Source of the DNA: Pseudomonadota bacterium
Lineage (GTDB): Bacteria > Pseudomonadota > Gammaproteobacteria > Steroidobacterales > JBCBZW01
Assembly (NCBI GenBank): GCA_039815145.1
Contig: JBCBZW010000018.1
Coordinates: 1-64,000 of the forward strand
DNA: 64,000 nt
Direction: 5' to 3'
The notes under the pieces are model-generated. The model made no database searches. It had not been told where the DNA came from and worked only from the letters and a program-made list of their open reading frames with translations. A program made the translations under genes and the position numbers. This document shows, in pieces, positions 31,475 to 39,833 of this stretch (its first letter is position 1; each line of letters starts with the position of its first letter).

Positions 31475-34102
31475 TTAGTCGTCGTTCAGGGTACCGTTCA
31501 GACGCAGACCGTCTTCATCCTGCACGCTGTCCGACCAGAGGTACGCATCGCTCCAGAGGTAGCCGTCGGACCAGAGGTAGCCGTCGCTCCACAGGTAGGC
31601 GTCGGACCAGAGGTAGCCGTCGCTCCAGAGGTAGCCATCGGACCAGAGGTAGCCGTCGCTCCAGAGGTAGGCGTCGGACCAGAGGTAACCGTCGCTCCAG
31701 AGGTAAGCCGAGCTCCAGCTGGCATCACCCCACAACTGCGCGGTGTTCTCCACCAGCATCACGGTGCCGTCGTCGGAGCGCGCCATCAGGGGCGACAGGG
31801 CATTGCCGCTGATCGTACCGGAGTCGTCGAGCGCTGCCTCGATGTCGAGCAGGCCTGCGCCCACCTTGGTCGGACCCCCATCGATCTTCTTAGCCGAGCG
31901 CATGAGGCGGGCCTTGATCGTGTCCGGTGTCAGCGATGAGTCCTTCTGCAGCATCAGGGCCGCGGTGGCGGCGACGGCCGGGGCCGCCATGCTGGTGCCG
32001 GACATCTCGAGGTAGTCGCCCTCGCAGTCGCTGCCGGAGCAGGACACCACGCGGTCGGACAGGTCCGTGCGCAGCTTGCCGCCTTGGGTGATGGTGGAGA
32101 TGACTCGGTTGCCTGAGGCCACGAGATCGGGCTTGAGCACGAAGTCGATCGCCGTCGGACCCTGCGAGGAGTAAGTCGAGGGGTAGTCGTCCAGTGGGTT
32201 GAGGCCCGTGCCGTTGTCCGTGAGTGAGCCCACGGTGATGATCTTGCGCGAGTTACCCGGGCTCGTGATGGTCATGTGCCCATCGCGGCCGTAGTTACCC
32301 GCCGAGGCCACCACGGTGATGCCCGAGTCCCACACGGCTTCCACAGCCTGCACCAGCGGATCCACCTGGTTGGACTGGAGGACCGCCATGCCGAAGGACA
32401 GGTTGGCCACCTTGATGTCGTTCTCGGCGCCGTGCTGCAGGAGCCACTCCATGGCCGCGAGGGCGCTGGAGAGGTTGCCGCGGCCGTTCTCGTCCAGCAT
32501 GCGCAGGGAGTAGACGGTCGCCTCCGAGGCGGGACCGCGGTGCACGCCGTTCGAGTTCTCACCGTCGGCGGCGACGATGCCCGCCACGTGGGTGCCGTGA
32601 CCGTTCGGATCGTTGTCCGTAGCGTAGGCGTCGGGACCCGCGTTGTAGTGGTCCAGCACCTGGCTCGGGCTCAGGGCATCGCAGTGCACGGCCGCGAGGT
32701 GGTAGTCGCCGCGGAAGTCGCGGCTGCCGTTGTTGGGGCTCGTGTTGAACTCGTTGCCGATGGCGAAGTTGTAGCTGCCGACCCAGTTCGAGAAGTCGCC
32801 GCCGATGGTCTCGACGTCACGTAGTTGTCCGTCGACGTACAAGCGAGCACTGCCCTGGGCATCGCGAACCGCCACCACGTGCTGGAGCTGCGTCTTCACC
32901 GTGTTGTGGGGGGTGTAGAGCTGGCGACCGGTGCCGTTGTTGCCGTTAGTCGTGGTGCGCAGGCGCATGACGTAGCGGCTGCCGTCCTGGGCCAGGGTGA
33001 AGTTGCGGTTACCCGAATTGATCGAGAAGGTGATGATGCGGGCCGGGCCACCCTGACTGGTGTTGTCGGGCTCCACCCAGGCTTCCAGCGTGATCTCGTT
33101 GCTGGCGCGACAGGCGTTGAAGATGCGATCCGTGCCCGTCGCTGCGGAGGCGCGGCTCGCGTTGTCGAGCTGTGCGGTGCCGTCTTCCCACTCGAAGTTG
33201 GTGTTCTCGAACACCAGGTCTGCGGGCGTCTCGCCAGCGTCCACTGAGCGGTCGAAGACGCGGCGGCCGCGAGCTTCGTCGAAGACGTACAGCGCTTCGG
33301 CAGCGCCGTCGTGGCGCACGCCGTTGGCCAAGCGCGTCTTCGGCGTGATCAGGTTGACGTGCTCGACGTTGTCGAGATCGCCGTGCACGCCGACGCCGGA
33401 GTCGACCACGGCCACGTTGATGCCGCTGCCGCGGTACTGGGCGTTGGGGCTGTTACCCCTCGGCATCTTGTTCGTGTGACGCGAAGATGAGGACGCGCCG
33501 ATCACCTCACGGTCGAGGGACAGGCCGGCCACGTGCGGGTCCATCGCGAGGGCTTCGAGCGAGCCGGCCGGGAGGCTCACGGCGCGCATGTTCAGCGCTG
33601 CGAATTCCTGAGTGACCACACCGCCCAAGGCCGCCAGGCGCTCGGCGTCGAACAGTTCCGGCTGCTCGTCGAGGTGTGCGATGAGGCTGACGCGCTGAGC
33701 GCCACCGGCCGCCGCAAAGGCCGCGAGGGCGGGGCCGATCTTGTCGCTCACGTCGCCGGTGCCGGCATCGTCTTTGCGCGCGGTGGACTCGTCGGCGTTG
33801 CGGCCGTCGAAGGACCCGCGATCACCCGGGAAGCTGCCGATGGCACCCGCCGGCGGCCCGATCAGATCCGGTGCTTCACCCCGACTCTGCGACCAGGGGA
33901 AACCGGCGGTATCCAGATTGCCGCCGACGCTGGGGTTCGAGGGATCCAGTCCGGCACCCAGGCCAGCGCCCGGCGTAACGTCTGCGGCGGCAAACAGCGG
34001 TAGGTCCTGTTCGCCGTGAGAAGACGGTGCACGGGGCGAAAGCGCGGTAGCCGCGGAGATGGCGACGACGACGGCGATGCCGAGGGTAGTGTTCTTGTTC
34101 AC
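31475..34102 (-). CDS. S8 serine protease with inserted LamG domain and C-terminal [GA]YLWSD repeats
   Basis: 875 residues. An N-terminal signal segment and a long linker precede a propeptide-like region (about 120-205). The catalytic residues are Asp234 (NVAVVDSGVG), His505 (PNGHGTHVAG), Asn603 (ASAGNYG) and Ser704 (MSGTSMAAP). Asp and His are 271 residues apart, against 47 in the protease at 3017, because a LamG domain (about 262-488: ALYVFDEARGRRVFD ... EITLEAWVEPDN ... ARLYVDGQLRDVE) is inserted there. The C-terminus has ten [GA]YLWSD hexapeptides and ends LNGTLNDD. The protease should be active and exported; LamG would add a substrate- or surface-binding function. A LamG domain of the same subtype is in the lipoprotein at 14394. 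Confidence 0.92.
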   Translation of the reverse strand: MNKNTTLGIAVVVAISAATALSPRAPSSHGEQDLPLFAAADVTPGAGLGAGLDPSNPSVGGNLDTAGFPWSQSRGEAPDLIGPPAGAIGSFPGDRGSFDGRNADESTARKDDAGTGDVSDKIGPALAAFAAAGGAQRVSLIAHLDEQPELFDAERLAALGGVVTQEFAALNMRAVSLPAGSLEALAMDPHVAGLSLDREVIGASSSSRHTNKMPRGNSPNAQYRGSGINVAVVDSGVGVHGDLDNVEHVNLITPKTRLANGVRHDGAAEALYVFDEARGRRVFDRSVDAGETPADLVFENTNFEWEDGTAQLDNASRASAATGTDRIFNACRASNEITLEAWVEPDNTSQGGPARIITFSINSGNRNFTLAQDGSRYVMRLRTTTNGNNGTGRQLYTPHNTVKTQLQHVVAVRDAQGSARLYVDGQLRDVETIGGDFSNWVGSYNFAIGNEFNTSPNNGSRDFRGDYHLAAVHCDALSPSQVLDHYNAGPDAYATDNDPNGHGTHVAGIVAADGENSNGVHRGPASEATVYSLRMLDENGRGNLSSALAAMEWLLQHGAENDIKVANLSFGMAVLQSNQVDPLVQAVEAVWDSGITVVASAGNYGRDGHMTITSPGNSRKIITVGSLTDNGTGLNPLDDYPSTYSSQGPTAIDFVLKPDLVASGNRVISTITQGGKLRTDLSDRVVSCSGSDCEGDYLEMSGTSMAAPAVAATAALMLQKDSSLTPDTIKARLMRSAKKIDGGPTKVGAGLLDIEAALDDSGTISGNALSPLMARSDDGTVMLVENTAQLWGDASWSSAYLWSDGYLWSDAYLWSDGYLWSDGYLWSDGYLWSDAYLWSDGYLWSDGYLWSDAYLWSDSVQDEDGLRLNGTLNDD
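31529..31708 (-). repeat. Ten 18-bp tandem repeats encoding [GA]YLWSD
   Basis: Ten in-frame 18-bp units encode GYLWSD or AYLWSD. The serine codon alternates strictly along the array between AGC and TCC (TCG in the last unit), a 36-bp higher-order period, while the peptide stays nearly constant. This differs from the 54-bp period of the array at 4775-4936, so the two arrays expanded separately. Confidence 0.97.
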
Positions 34103-34382
34103 GTTGGTCAGCCCTGAAGGTGTGTGCCTGAAGATGGGCGTATTTCATCAGGGGCGCCGAGAGTGAGCGTTGTCTTCGCGACGCACTGCTCAGGCACGAG
34201 TGTGAAGCCGATCACGTAATCCGTGGGTAAAGTGCTGACAGGGGTGTGCGGCTTGACGGAATCCGGAGTTATCGGGGGCGCCGAGTCAGCGGATGGAGCG
34301 ATGTGTGCACTCGCCTCAGCTTGTCGAGGGCATTCCTGGCGGTAGAGTAGCGGTGTCGCCGGTCGCTCACGGATCCCCGCCT

Positions 34383-35411
34383 ATGCAACGCCGCCAGTTC
34401 CTCACCGCCACTGCGGCGGCCCTCACCTGGGCGTCCGTCGGCCCGGTCACCGCCGCGCAGCGTTCCCTGATCAAGGCGCCCGCCCTGCGGCGAGGAGATC
34501 GCGTGGGACTGGTGAATCCTGCGACCGCTGCCTTCAAGCGCGCTCCTATTGAGGTCATGCAGGAGGCGCTCGAGTCGCTGGGCCTGGAGGTGGTGCTGGG
34601 CGAGCACTTCTACGACCGCCTGGGGTACTTCGCCGGTGAGGACGAGGCGCGGGCGGCGGACATCAACGGTTTCTTCACCGATCCGTCGGTGCGGATGATC
34701 TTCGCCCGGGGCGGTTGGGGCTCGGCCCGCCTGTTGCCGCTCCTTGATTACGAGGCGATCGCCCAGCATCCGAAGATCCTCATGGGGTACAGCGACGCCA
34801 CGGCGCTGATCAACGGCGTCCACCAGCGCACCGGATTGGTCACCTTTCATGGCCCGAGCCCGCTGGACCGTTTCTCCGCTGAGTACTTTCAGCGCGTCGT
34901 CATGGCGGGGGAAGCGGTGACCATGCGCAACCCGACCGGGACCCCGCGCGACACCTTGGTGCCGGTGAACCATCGTATCCGCTCGCTTCGCGGCGGTAAG
35001 GCCCAGGGCCCGCTCCTCGGCGGCAACCTCACCGTGCTCACCGCCATCGTCGGCTCCTCTTACGTTCCCGACTTCGACGGCGCCATCCTGTTCCTGGAAG
35101 ACGTGGGCGAGGCGGTCTACCGCGTCGACCGTATGCTCACGCAACTCAAGCTCGCCGGCATTCTCGATCGCCTCGCCGGCGTGGTGTTCGGTCGCTGCAC
35201 CGATTGCGGGCCCGGCACCGACTACGGATCGCTCACGCTGGAGGAAGTGCTCGAACGTCATTTCACGCCCCTCGGCGTGCCGGCCTTCAGCGGCAGCATG
35301 ATCGGTCATATCCCGAAGCAGTTCGTCTTGCCCCTGGGGTTGAACGCACAGATCGATGCAGACCTCGGCACGATCCGACTGTTGGAGAGCGCCGTCGCGC
35401 CAGCGCCGTAG
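34383..35411 (+). CDS. LD-carboxypeptidase (peptidase S66 family), exported
   Basis: 342 residues from ATG 34383. The N-terminus MQRRQFLTATAAALTWASVG is a twin-arginine-type signal. S66 active-site regions are present: nucleophile Ser in MGYSDATAL, Glu in ILFLEDVGEAVYRVDRML and His in SGSMIGHIPKQ. The family releases the terminal D-amino acid from murein tetrapeptides during peptidoglycan recycling, or cleaves related peptide bonds such as microcin C7. Usual family members are cytoplasmic, so export is unusual and implies a periplasmic role. It is divergent from the S8 protease gene, with about 280 bp between them. Confidence 0.87.
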   Translation: MQRRQFLTATAAALTWASVGPVTAAQRSLIKAPALRRGDRVGLVNPATAAFKRAPIEVMQEALESLGLEVVLGEHFYDRLGYFAGEDEARAADINGFFTDPSVRMIFARGGWGSARLLPLLDYEAIAQHPKILMGYSDATALINGVHQRTGLVTFHGPSPLDRFSAEYFQRVVMAGEAVTMRNPTGTPRDTLVPVNHRIRSLRGGKAQGPLLGGNLTVLTAIVGSSYVPDFDGAILFLEDVGEAVYRVDRMLTQLKLAGILDRLAGVVFGRCTDCGPGTDYGSLTLEEVLERHFTPLGVPAFSGSMIGHIPKQFVLPLGLNAQIDADLGTIRLLESAVAPAP

Positions 35412-35556
35412 CCGGGACCACTCCACCGACATCCCGTAGGCGCATATCGCTTCCGCCAATCGTTGTTGCTAGGATCAAAAAGACGCCGCTGCACTAGGGA
35501 CGCAGGGCGCGTTTATCACCAATCGAATAACAACGATGCTAGGCGAGGGCAGGTTG

Positions 35557-37542
35557 ATGTCGATTATGTCAAGGGAGCGAGTGCTTACGGGCACTTGCTG
35601 CGCTGCCGTGTCTATGCTGATGCTTGGCAGCTACGCAGCTAGGGCAGAGCTGCAGTTCACCGATGTCACCGCGAGTGCGGGCGTAGAGTTCACCCAGATC
35701 GGGGATCACCAGGTGCCGATCGGCGCCGGTGCCGCGTGGGTGGACGTAGACGGCGACGGCGACGATGACCTCTACGCCACGCAGATGGTCGGCTGCAATC
35801 GCTTGTACCTGAACGACGGCAAGGGGGAGTTTACGGAACTCTTAGGGGCCGGTGGTGCAGACGATTGCACCGGCGTCACCTTCGCCGTCGGCGCCGCCGA
35901 CATCGACAACGATGGCGATCAGGATCTGTTCGTCGGCAACAAGGGGCAGAACCGCCTCTACGAGAACAGTCCGCTCGACGGCCAGGTCCGCTTCATCGAC
36001 ATCACCGAGAGCGCGGGCCTCGGCAACGACGGCGAGCGCACCACGGGGGTGATCACCTTCGGTGACTTCGATGCGGACGGTTTCCTCGATATCTTCGTCG
36101 GCAATCACATCGTGCCGCCGGAGACCCCAGACAACGGGTTCCTGCCGGTAACGTGTACGGCCGACTATCTCTGGCACAACAACGGCGACGGCAGCTTTGA
36201 CGATGTGGGCCCGTCCACGGGCATCGCCCTGTCGGGGCTGCCGAAGATCGCGGGCTGCGCCCTGGCCGCCACCTTCACCGACTTCGATAACGACGGCGAT
36301 GCCGACCTCGCCGTGGTCAACGACTTCGGCACCGAGAGCGGCACGGGCGTGCCTAACCGCCTGTTCCGCAACGATGGCCCCGGCGTGCTGAACTGGACCT
36401 TCACCGACGTCAGCGACGTGGTCTCCTTCGACTACCCGCAGGCGGGCATGGGCATCGCCATCGGCGACATCAACCGCGACGGCACCTTCGACTACTACTC
36501 CACGGACGTCGGTTCGAACGACCTCGCCTCGGGCGACCCCTTTGACTTCATCTTCGCCAACGTCGCCAAGTTCCTCGGCGTCGACGCCAACGATCAGGAC
36601 ATCTTCGGTGGCCGCGGGCTCGTGGGCTGGGGCACGGGATTCTTCGATATGGACCACGACGGCTGGGAGGATCTGATCGTGGTCAACGGCGGCGTACCGA
36701 TCGAGAAGTTCCCCGTGACCTTCGGCGGCGATGACTACCAGCACGCGAACCCGGTCTACCTGTTTCTCAACAACTGGCCTAACCCCTTCCCCGAAGTGCA
36801 CGAGCAGGTGGGGATGACGGCGCAGAAGCTCTATCGCGGCTCGTCGGTCACGGACCTCGATGATGATGGCGATCTCGACCTGCTGGTCTCCACCTTCGAG
36901 GGCACCAACACGCTGTACCGAAACGACCTGAACCCCACCGGGGGCGGCGAGCACTGGGTGAAGGTGCGCGTGCAGGGCACCGTGTCCAATCGCGACGGTA
37001 TCGGCACCCGCCTGCGCCTCACCACCGCCACCGGCACCCAATTGCTACGTGAGGTGGACGGCGGGTCAGGCTACGCGGGACGCAACACGCTACAGGTGCA
37101 CTTCGGTACCGGATCGGAAGATAGGGCGGACATCAATGCGGTGTTCCCCAGCGGCATCGAGACCGAGGTGCTCGACGTGGCCCTCGACAGCACGCAGGTG
37201 TTCGTCGAGCCGCTGCTCTCGGCCCGCTTCAAGGGCGATGAGGAGGTGGTGGGCACCGCGGGCGAGACCTTCTCCCTGGAGCTGACCGTACGCAACCACA
37301 GCGACGCCGCCCAGACGCGAGAGCTATGGATGGTGCGCCAAACGCCGGCCGGGGCCGAGGTGGTCTTCCGTGCGCCGCGTACGATTACCCTCGGTGCCGG
37401 TCAGTCCTTCTCCTTCACCGTCACCTTGCCGACCACACCTAACACTCAGCTTGGGCGCCATCGGGTCATCGCCCGCGCCGGTGAGTTCCCTGAGGTGTTG
37501 ACGCAGCAGGATCATGTGGACCTGATCCTCAGCGCTCCCTGA
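35557..37542 (+). CDS. CRTAC1-like FG-GAP/ASPIC-UnbV secreted protein
   Basis: 661 residues from ATG 35557 (GAGGG seven bases upstream) with a signal peptide ending ARAE. At least five Ca-binding FG-GAP/VCBS blades carry DxDxDG loops: DVDGDGDDDLYA, DIDNDGDQDLFVGN, DFDADGFLDIFVGN, DFDNDGDADLAVVN and DLDDDGDLDLLVS. Residues about 460-555 are an ASPIC/UnbV domain (HWVKVRVQGTVSNRDGIGTRL ... GYAGRNTLQVHFGTG). A short Ig-like region ends the protein. CRTAC1-like proteins are calcium-bound extracellular propellers of unknown function. Monocistronic, followed by a strong bidirectional terminator. Confidence 0.88.
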   Translation: MSIMSRERVLTGTCCAAVSMLMLGSYAARAELQFTDVTASAGVEFTQIGDHQVPIGAGAAWVDVDGDGDDDLYATQMVGCNRLYLNDGKGEFTELLGAGGADDCTGVTFAVGAADIDNDGDQDLFVGNKGQNRLYENSPLDGQVRFIDITESAGLGNDGERTTGVITFGDFDADGFLDIFVGNHIVPPETPDNGFLPVTCTADYLWHNNGDGSFDDVGPSTGIALSGLPKIAGCALAATFTDFDNDGDADLAVVNDFGTESGTGVPNRLFRNDGPGVLNWTFTDVSDVVSFDYPQAGMGIAIGDINRDGTFDYYSTDVGSNDLASGDPFDFIFANVAKFLGVDANDQDIFGGRGLVGWGTGFFDMDHDGWEDLIVVNGGVPIEKFPVTFGGDDYQHANPVYLFLNNWPNPFPEVHEQVGMTAQKLYRGSSVTDLDDDGDLDLLVSTFEGTNTLYRNDLNPTGGGEHWVKVRVQGTVSNRDGIGTRLRLTTATGTQLLREVDGGSGYAGRNTLQVHFGTGSEDRADINAVFPSGIETEVLDVALDSTQVFVEPLLSARFKGDEEVVGTAGETFSLELTVRNHSDAAQTRELWMVRQTPAGAEVVFRAPRTITLGAGQSFSFTVTLPTTPNTQLGRHRVIARAGEFPEVLTQQDHVDLILSAP

Positions 37543-37568
37543 TCGTCGGCCGCTGAAACGCGGCCATG

Positions 37569-37606
37569 AAAAAGGCCGCCGAGGTGTGATGCCTCGGCGG
37601 CCTTGT
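37569..37606. terminator. Bidirectional intrinsic terminator
   Basis: GGCCGCCGAGG (37574-37584) and CCTCGGCGGCC (37592-37602) pair perfectly over eleven bases. Five adenines precede the stem, giving a T-tract for the minus strand; TTGTGCT follows on the plus strand. It lies between the convergent CRTAC1-like and arylsulfate sulfotransferase genes and best fits the latter. Confidence 0.85.
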
Positions 37607-37658
37607 GCTAGTTGGCCGATGATGGGGAACCGAAATTCCCCATCGGTCGGTAGCGGGG

Positions 37659-39524
37659 TCAGTCGTTGCGGGTGTAGAGATCCTTCACCCGGAACTGGCG
37701 GTAAACCGGCACGCTCACCCGCAGGGACAGGGCCACCTCGCCGGAGGGCGTCAACTCATCGCCGAGGGCGTAGCTGAAGCCGATGATGCCCGAGTTGGCG
37801 TAGATGTTGCCGTTCTCCAGCAGCTGGGCTGAGCCGAGCGCGAAGGAGTATTCGCGCGTGGCGAGGCTGTGCTCCAGCGTGGCTTCCATCGTGTTCTCGT
37901 CGAAGCTGTAGAGCTGCGCACGGCTGCCGCAGCCGTTGATCGGATCGGCGGCACAAGCGGTCAGGGCGTTACCGTTGTCGTACACCAGCATCTGGTTGTC
38001 ACCGATGAAGTTGTTGTCGTGCTGGTGGCTCTGCCACAGGTCCGGGTCGACACCGTCCGTGAGCGTGAAGTCGCCGTCCTTGCCGAGGTTCCACTTTACG
38101 GCACCGGTGCCCTGGCCGTCGGCGTAGTCGATACCCATCATCCAGTCGAGGTGGCGGATGGACATGACGATGGTGCCGTCGGACTCGCGGTAGCCAAGGG
38201 CGTTGCTGTGCAGCCAGTCGTTGGCCTCGAGCACGCCGTCAGGCTCGGAGCCCGGGCCCTCGGGGCCGTAGTCGTCCTGGGACAGGAACAGTATGGGGCA
38301 ACCGCCCTGGGTAGCGCCGGTTTCCGGGTTGTAGGTGCACAGCTCACCGAGGATCGCCACCTTCTCGAGGTCCACGTGCTCGAAGGCGTCCCACTGCCAG
38401 ATCACCTGCATGTTGCGATCGAGGCCGAGGATGATGTCGGACAGGATGTCCACTGGGCCTTCTTCGCCCTGCGCGCCGTCGATACGGGCTTCCGAGTGGG
38501 CCAGCACGATCCATTGGCCGTTCGGCAGTTCGCGTGCCTCATGGTGAATGGTGGTGAGCGGTACCGTGCCACCGTTGGCGGCGAACTGCTCAGACAGGCG
38601 CCGGGCGTTGGTTTCGCGCAGCGTGTTACCGACCAGATCGATCTCGCGCACGCGGAAGCGATCGTTGCTGGTGGCGGCGCCGATCAGCATGATGCGACCG
38701 CCGCTCGACATGCGGGTGAGCGTGACCCCACTCTCATCGGCATCGGGCGGGTTGTAGTACCACACGAGATTGCCGTCGAGATCGGTCGCGATCGGGCGTC
38801 CGCCGAGGCCCGCCGTGGGGCCGAACACGACGAAGCGCTCTTCGGTGCTAACGTCTGCCGTAGCCGGCGAGTCCACCGTGACTTCGGGAATGTCGTCCAA
38901 ACCCTCCGGAATGGCGCCGGTGGTGAACTGACGCAGGGGCCCCTGGACCACCTCCGTGCCGTTCGGCGAGAGCAGGACGTGACGCACCGCGTAGTTGGTC
39001 TCCGGCAGCATGCCGCCGAGGTAGAAGTTCATGGCGGTGTTGCCGTCGCAAGCCTTCGCGTCGGTGGACACCGGCAGCTGCGTGCCGCCCTCGGGCGAGA
39101 AGGTGACGGCCATACGCAGGCCGGCCGGGCAGGCCGGGGCGCCATAGATGGCCACCAGCGGGTGGCGCGTCTCGCGCACGCTCACGCCCGGCGTCGGGCG
39201 AATCAGGAAGCCGGCGCGCAGGGTTTCCAGGTTCACGCCGTCGCGCACGGTCATGGTGACGGCGTAGCGGCCCACTTCCAGGGGCGTCCAGCGCAGTCCG
39301 TTGATCGAGGTGTAGTCGTAGATCACCTGCTGCTGACCGCCGATGCGGGTCACCGCCAGGCGGTAGGTAGCGTTTGCCGGGGCGTTCTCGACGCTCCAGG
39401 TGACCGAGGTGCCTGGCAGCTGCCCCGGTGGCAGATCAGATACCAAGTTGAGTTGGGCGTTCGCCAGCCCAGCAGCGAGAGCGAGGCTCGCTGCGACGAG
39501 CGGCCGAGTGTATTTGAGGGTCAT
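37659..39524 (-). CDS. Arylsulfate sulfotransferase (ASST family), periplasmic
   Basis: 621 residues from ATG 39524 (AGGGATGG upstream) with a signal peptide ending ANAQ. ASST enzymes move sulfate between phenols through a sulfo-histidine without PAPS. The catalytic motif DWLHSNAL places His near residue 439, close to His436 of the E. coli enzyme; other site residues fit TTIHHEAREL and QSHQHDNNF. A beta-propeller with LDRNMQVIWQWDAFEHVD and GAVKWNLGKDGDF blades is evident, plus an N-terminal fibronectin-like region. No DsbL/DsbI-type partner is nearby. A 16-bp palindrome stands 33 bp upstream. Confidence 0.88.
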   Translation of the reverse strand: MTLKYTRPLVAASLALAAGLANAQLNLVSDLPPGQLPGTSVTWSVENAPANATYRLAVTRIGGQQQVIYDYTSINGLRWTPLEVGRYAVTMTVRDGVNLETLRAGFLIRPTPGVSVRETRHPLVAIYGAPACPAGLRMAVTFSPEGGTQLPVSTDAKACDGNTAMNFYLGGMLPETNYAVRHVLLSPNGTEVVQGPLRQFTTGAIPEGLDDIPEVTVDSPATADVSTEERFVVFGPTAGLGGRPIATDLDGNLVWYYNPPDADESGVTLTRMSSGGRIMLIGAATSNDRFRVREIDLVGNTLRETNARRLSEQFAANGGTVPLTTIHHEARELPNGQWIVLAHSEARIDGAQGEEGPVDILSDIILGLDRNMQVIWQWDAFEHVDLEKVAILGELCTYNPETGATQGGCPILFLSQDDYGPEGPGSEPDGVLEANDWLHSNALGYRESDGTIVMSIRHLDWMMGIDYADGQGTGAVKWNLGKDGDFTLTDGVDPDLWQSHQHDNNFIGDNQMLVYDNGNALTACAADPINGCGSRAQLYSFDENTMEATLEHSLATREYSFALGSAQLLENGNIYANSGIIGFSYALGDELTPSGEVALSLRVSVPVYRQFRVKDLYTRND

Positions 39525-39556
39525 GTCACCATCCCTAGCGTTGGCGTTATTCAGTG

Positions 39557-39572
39557 CTGATTCGCGAATCAG
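39557..39572. promoter_or_regulatory. 16-bp perfect palindrome upstream of arylsulfate sulfotransferase
   Basis: CTGATTCGCGAATCAG is perfectly symmetric and ends 33 bp before the minus-strand start codon. The surrounding 39573-39720 stretch is AT-rich compared with the genes and is the likely promoter. Candidate operator for an unknown dimeric regulator. I see no gene between 39525 and 39833. Confidence 0.45.
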
Positions 39573-39833
39573 TTTCGTTATTAGAGGCGATCCGTCGACG
39601 CCCCAACATATTGTTGAGACGCGACAAATATAGCGAATGTAAAGGCGGTCGTCGCGCTGATTTCGCGTATCGGATCTGCAGCAATTTGCTGCGGTGAACA
39701 AGGCTGGCCCCGCTCACCGCCGCAGGCGCTTGATTCTCTTGGTGCTATGCGTCGGCGACGGCCTATGCGCAGCGAGCCGGGCTGCTACCCGATCGCTGCA
39801 GAAGTGAATGTCACGTCGTGTGTTAGCTGGTGC

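Noticed and set aside
31451-31939. Plus-strand frame with VAVAPEV-like repeats
   Set aside because: It is the complement of the [GA]YLWSD array. The minus-strand frame continues a full S8 protease and is clearly the coding one.
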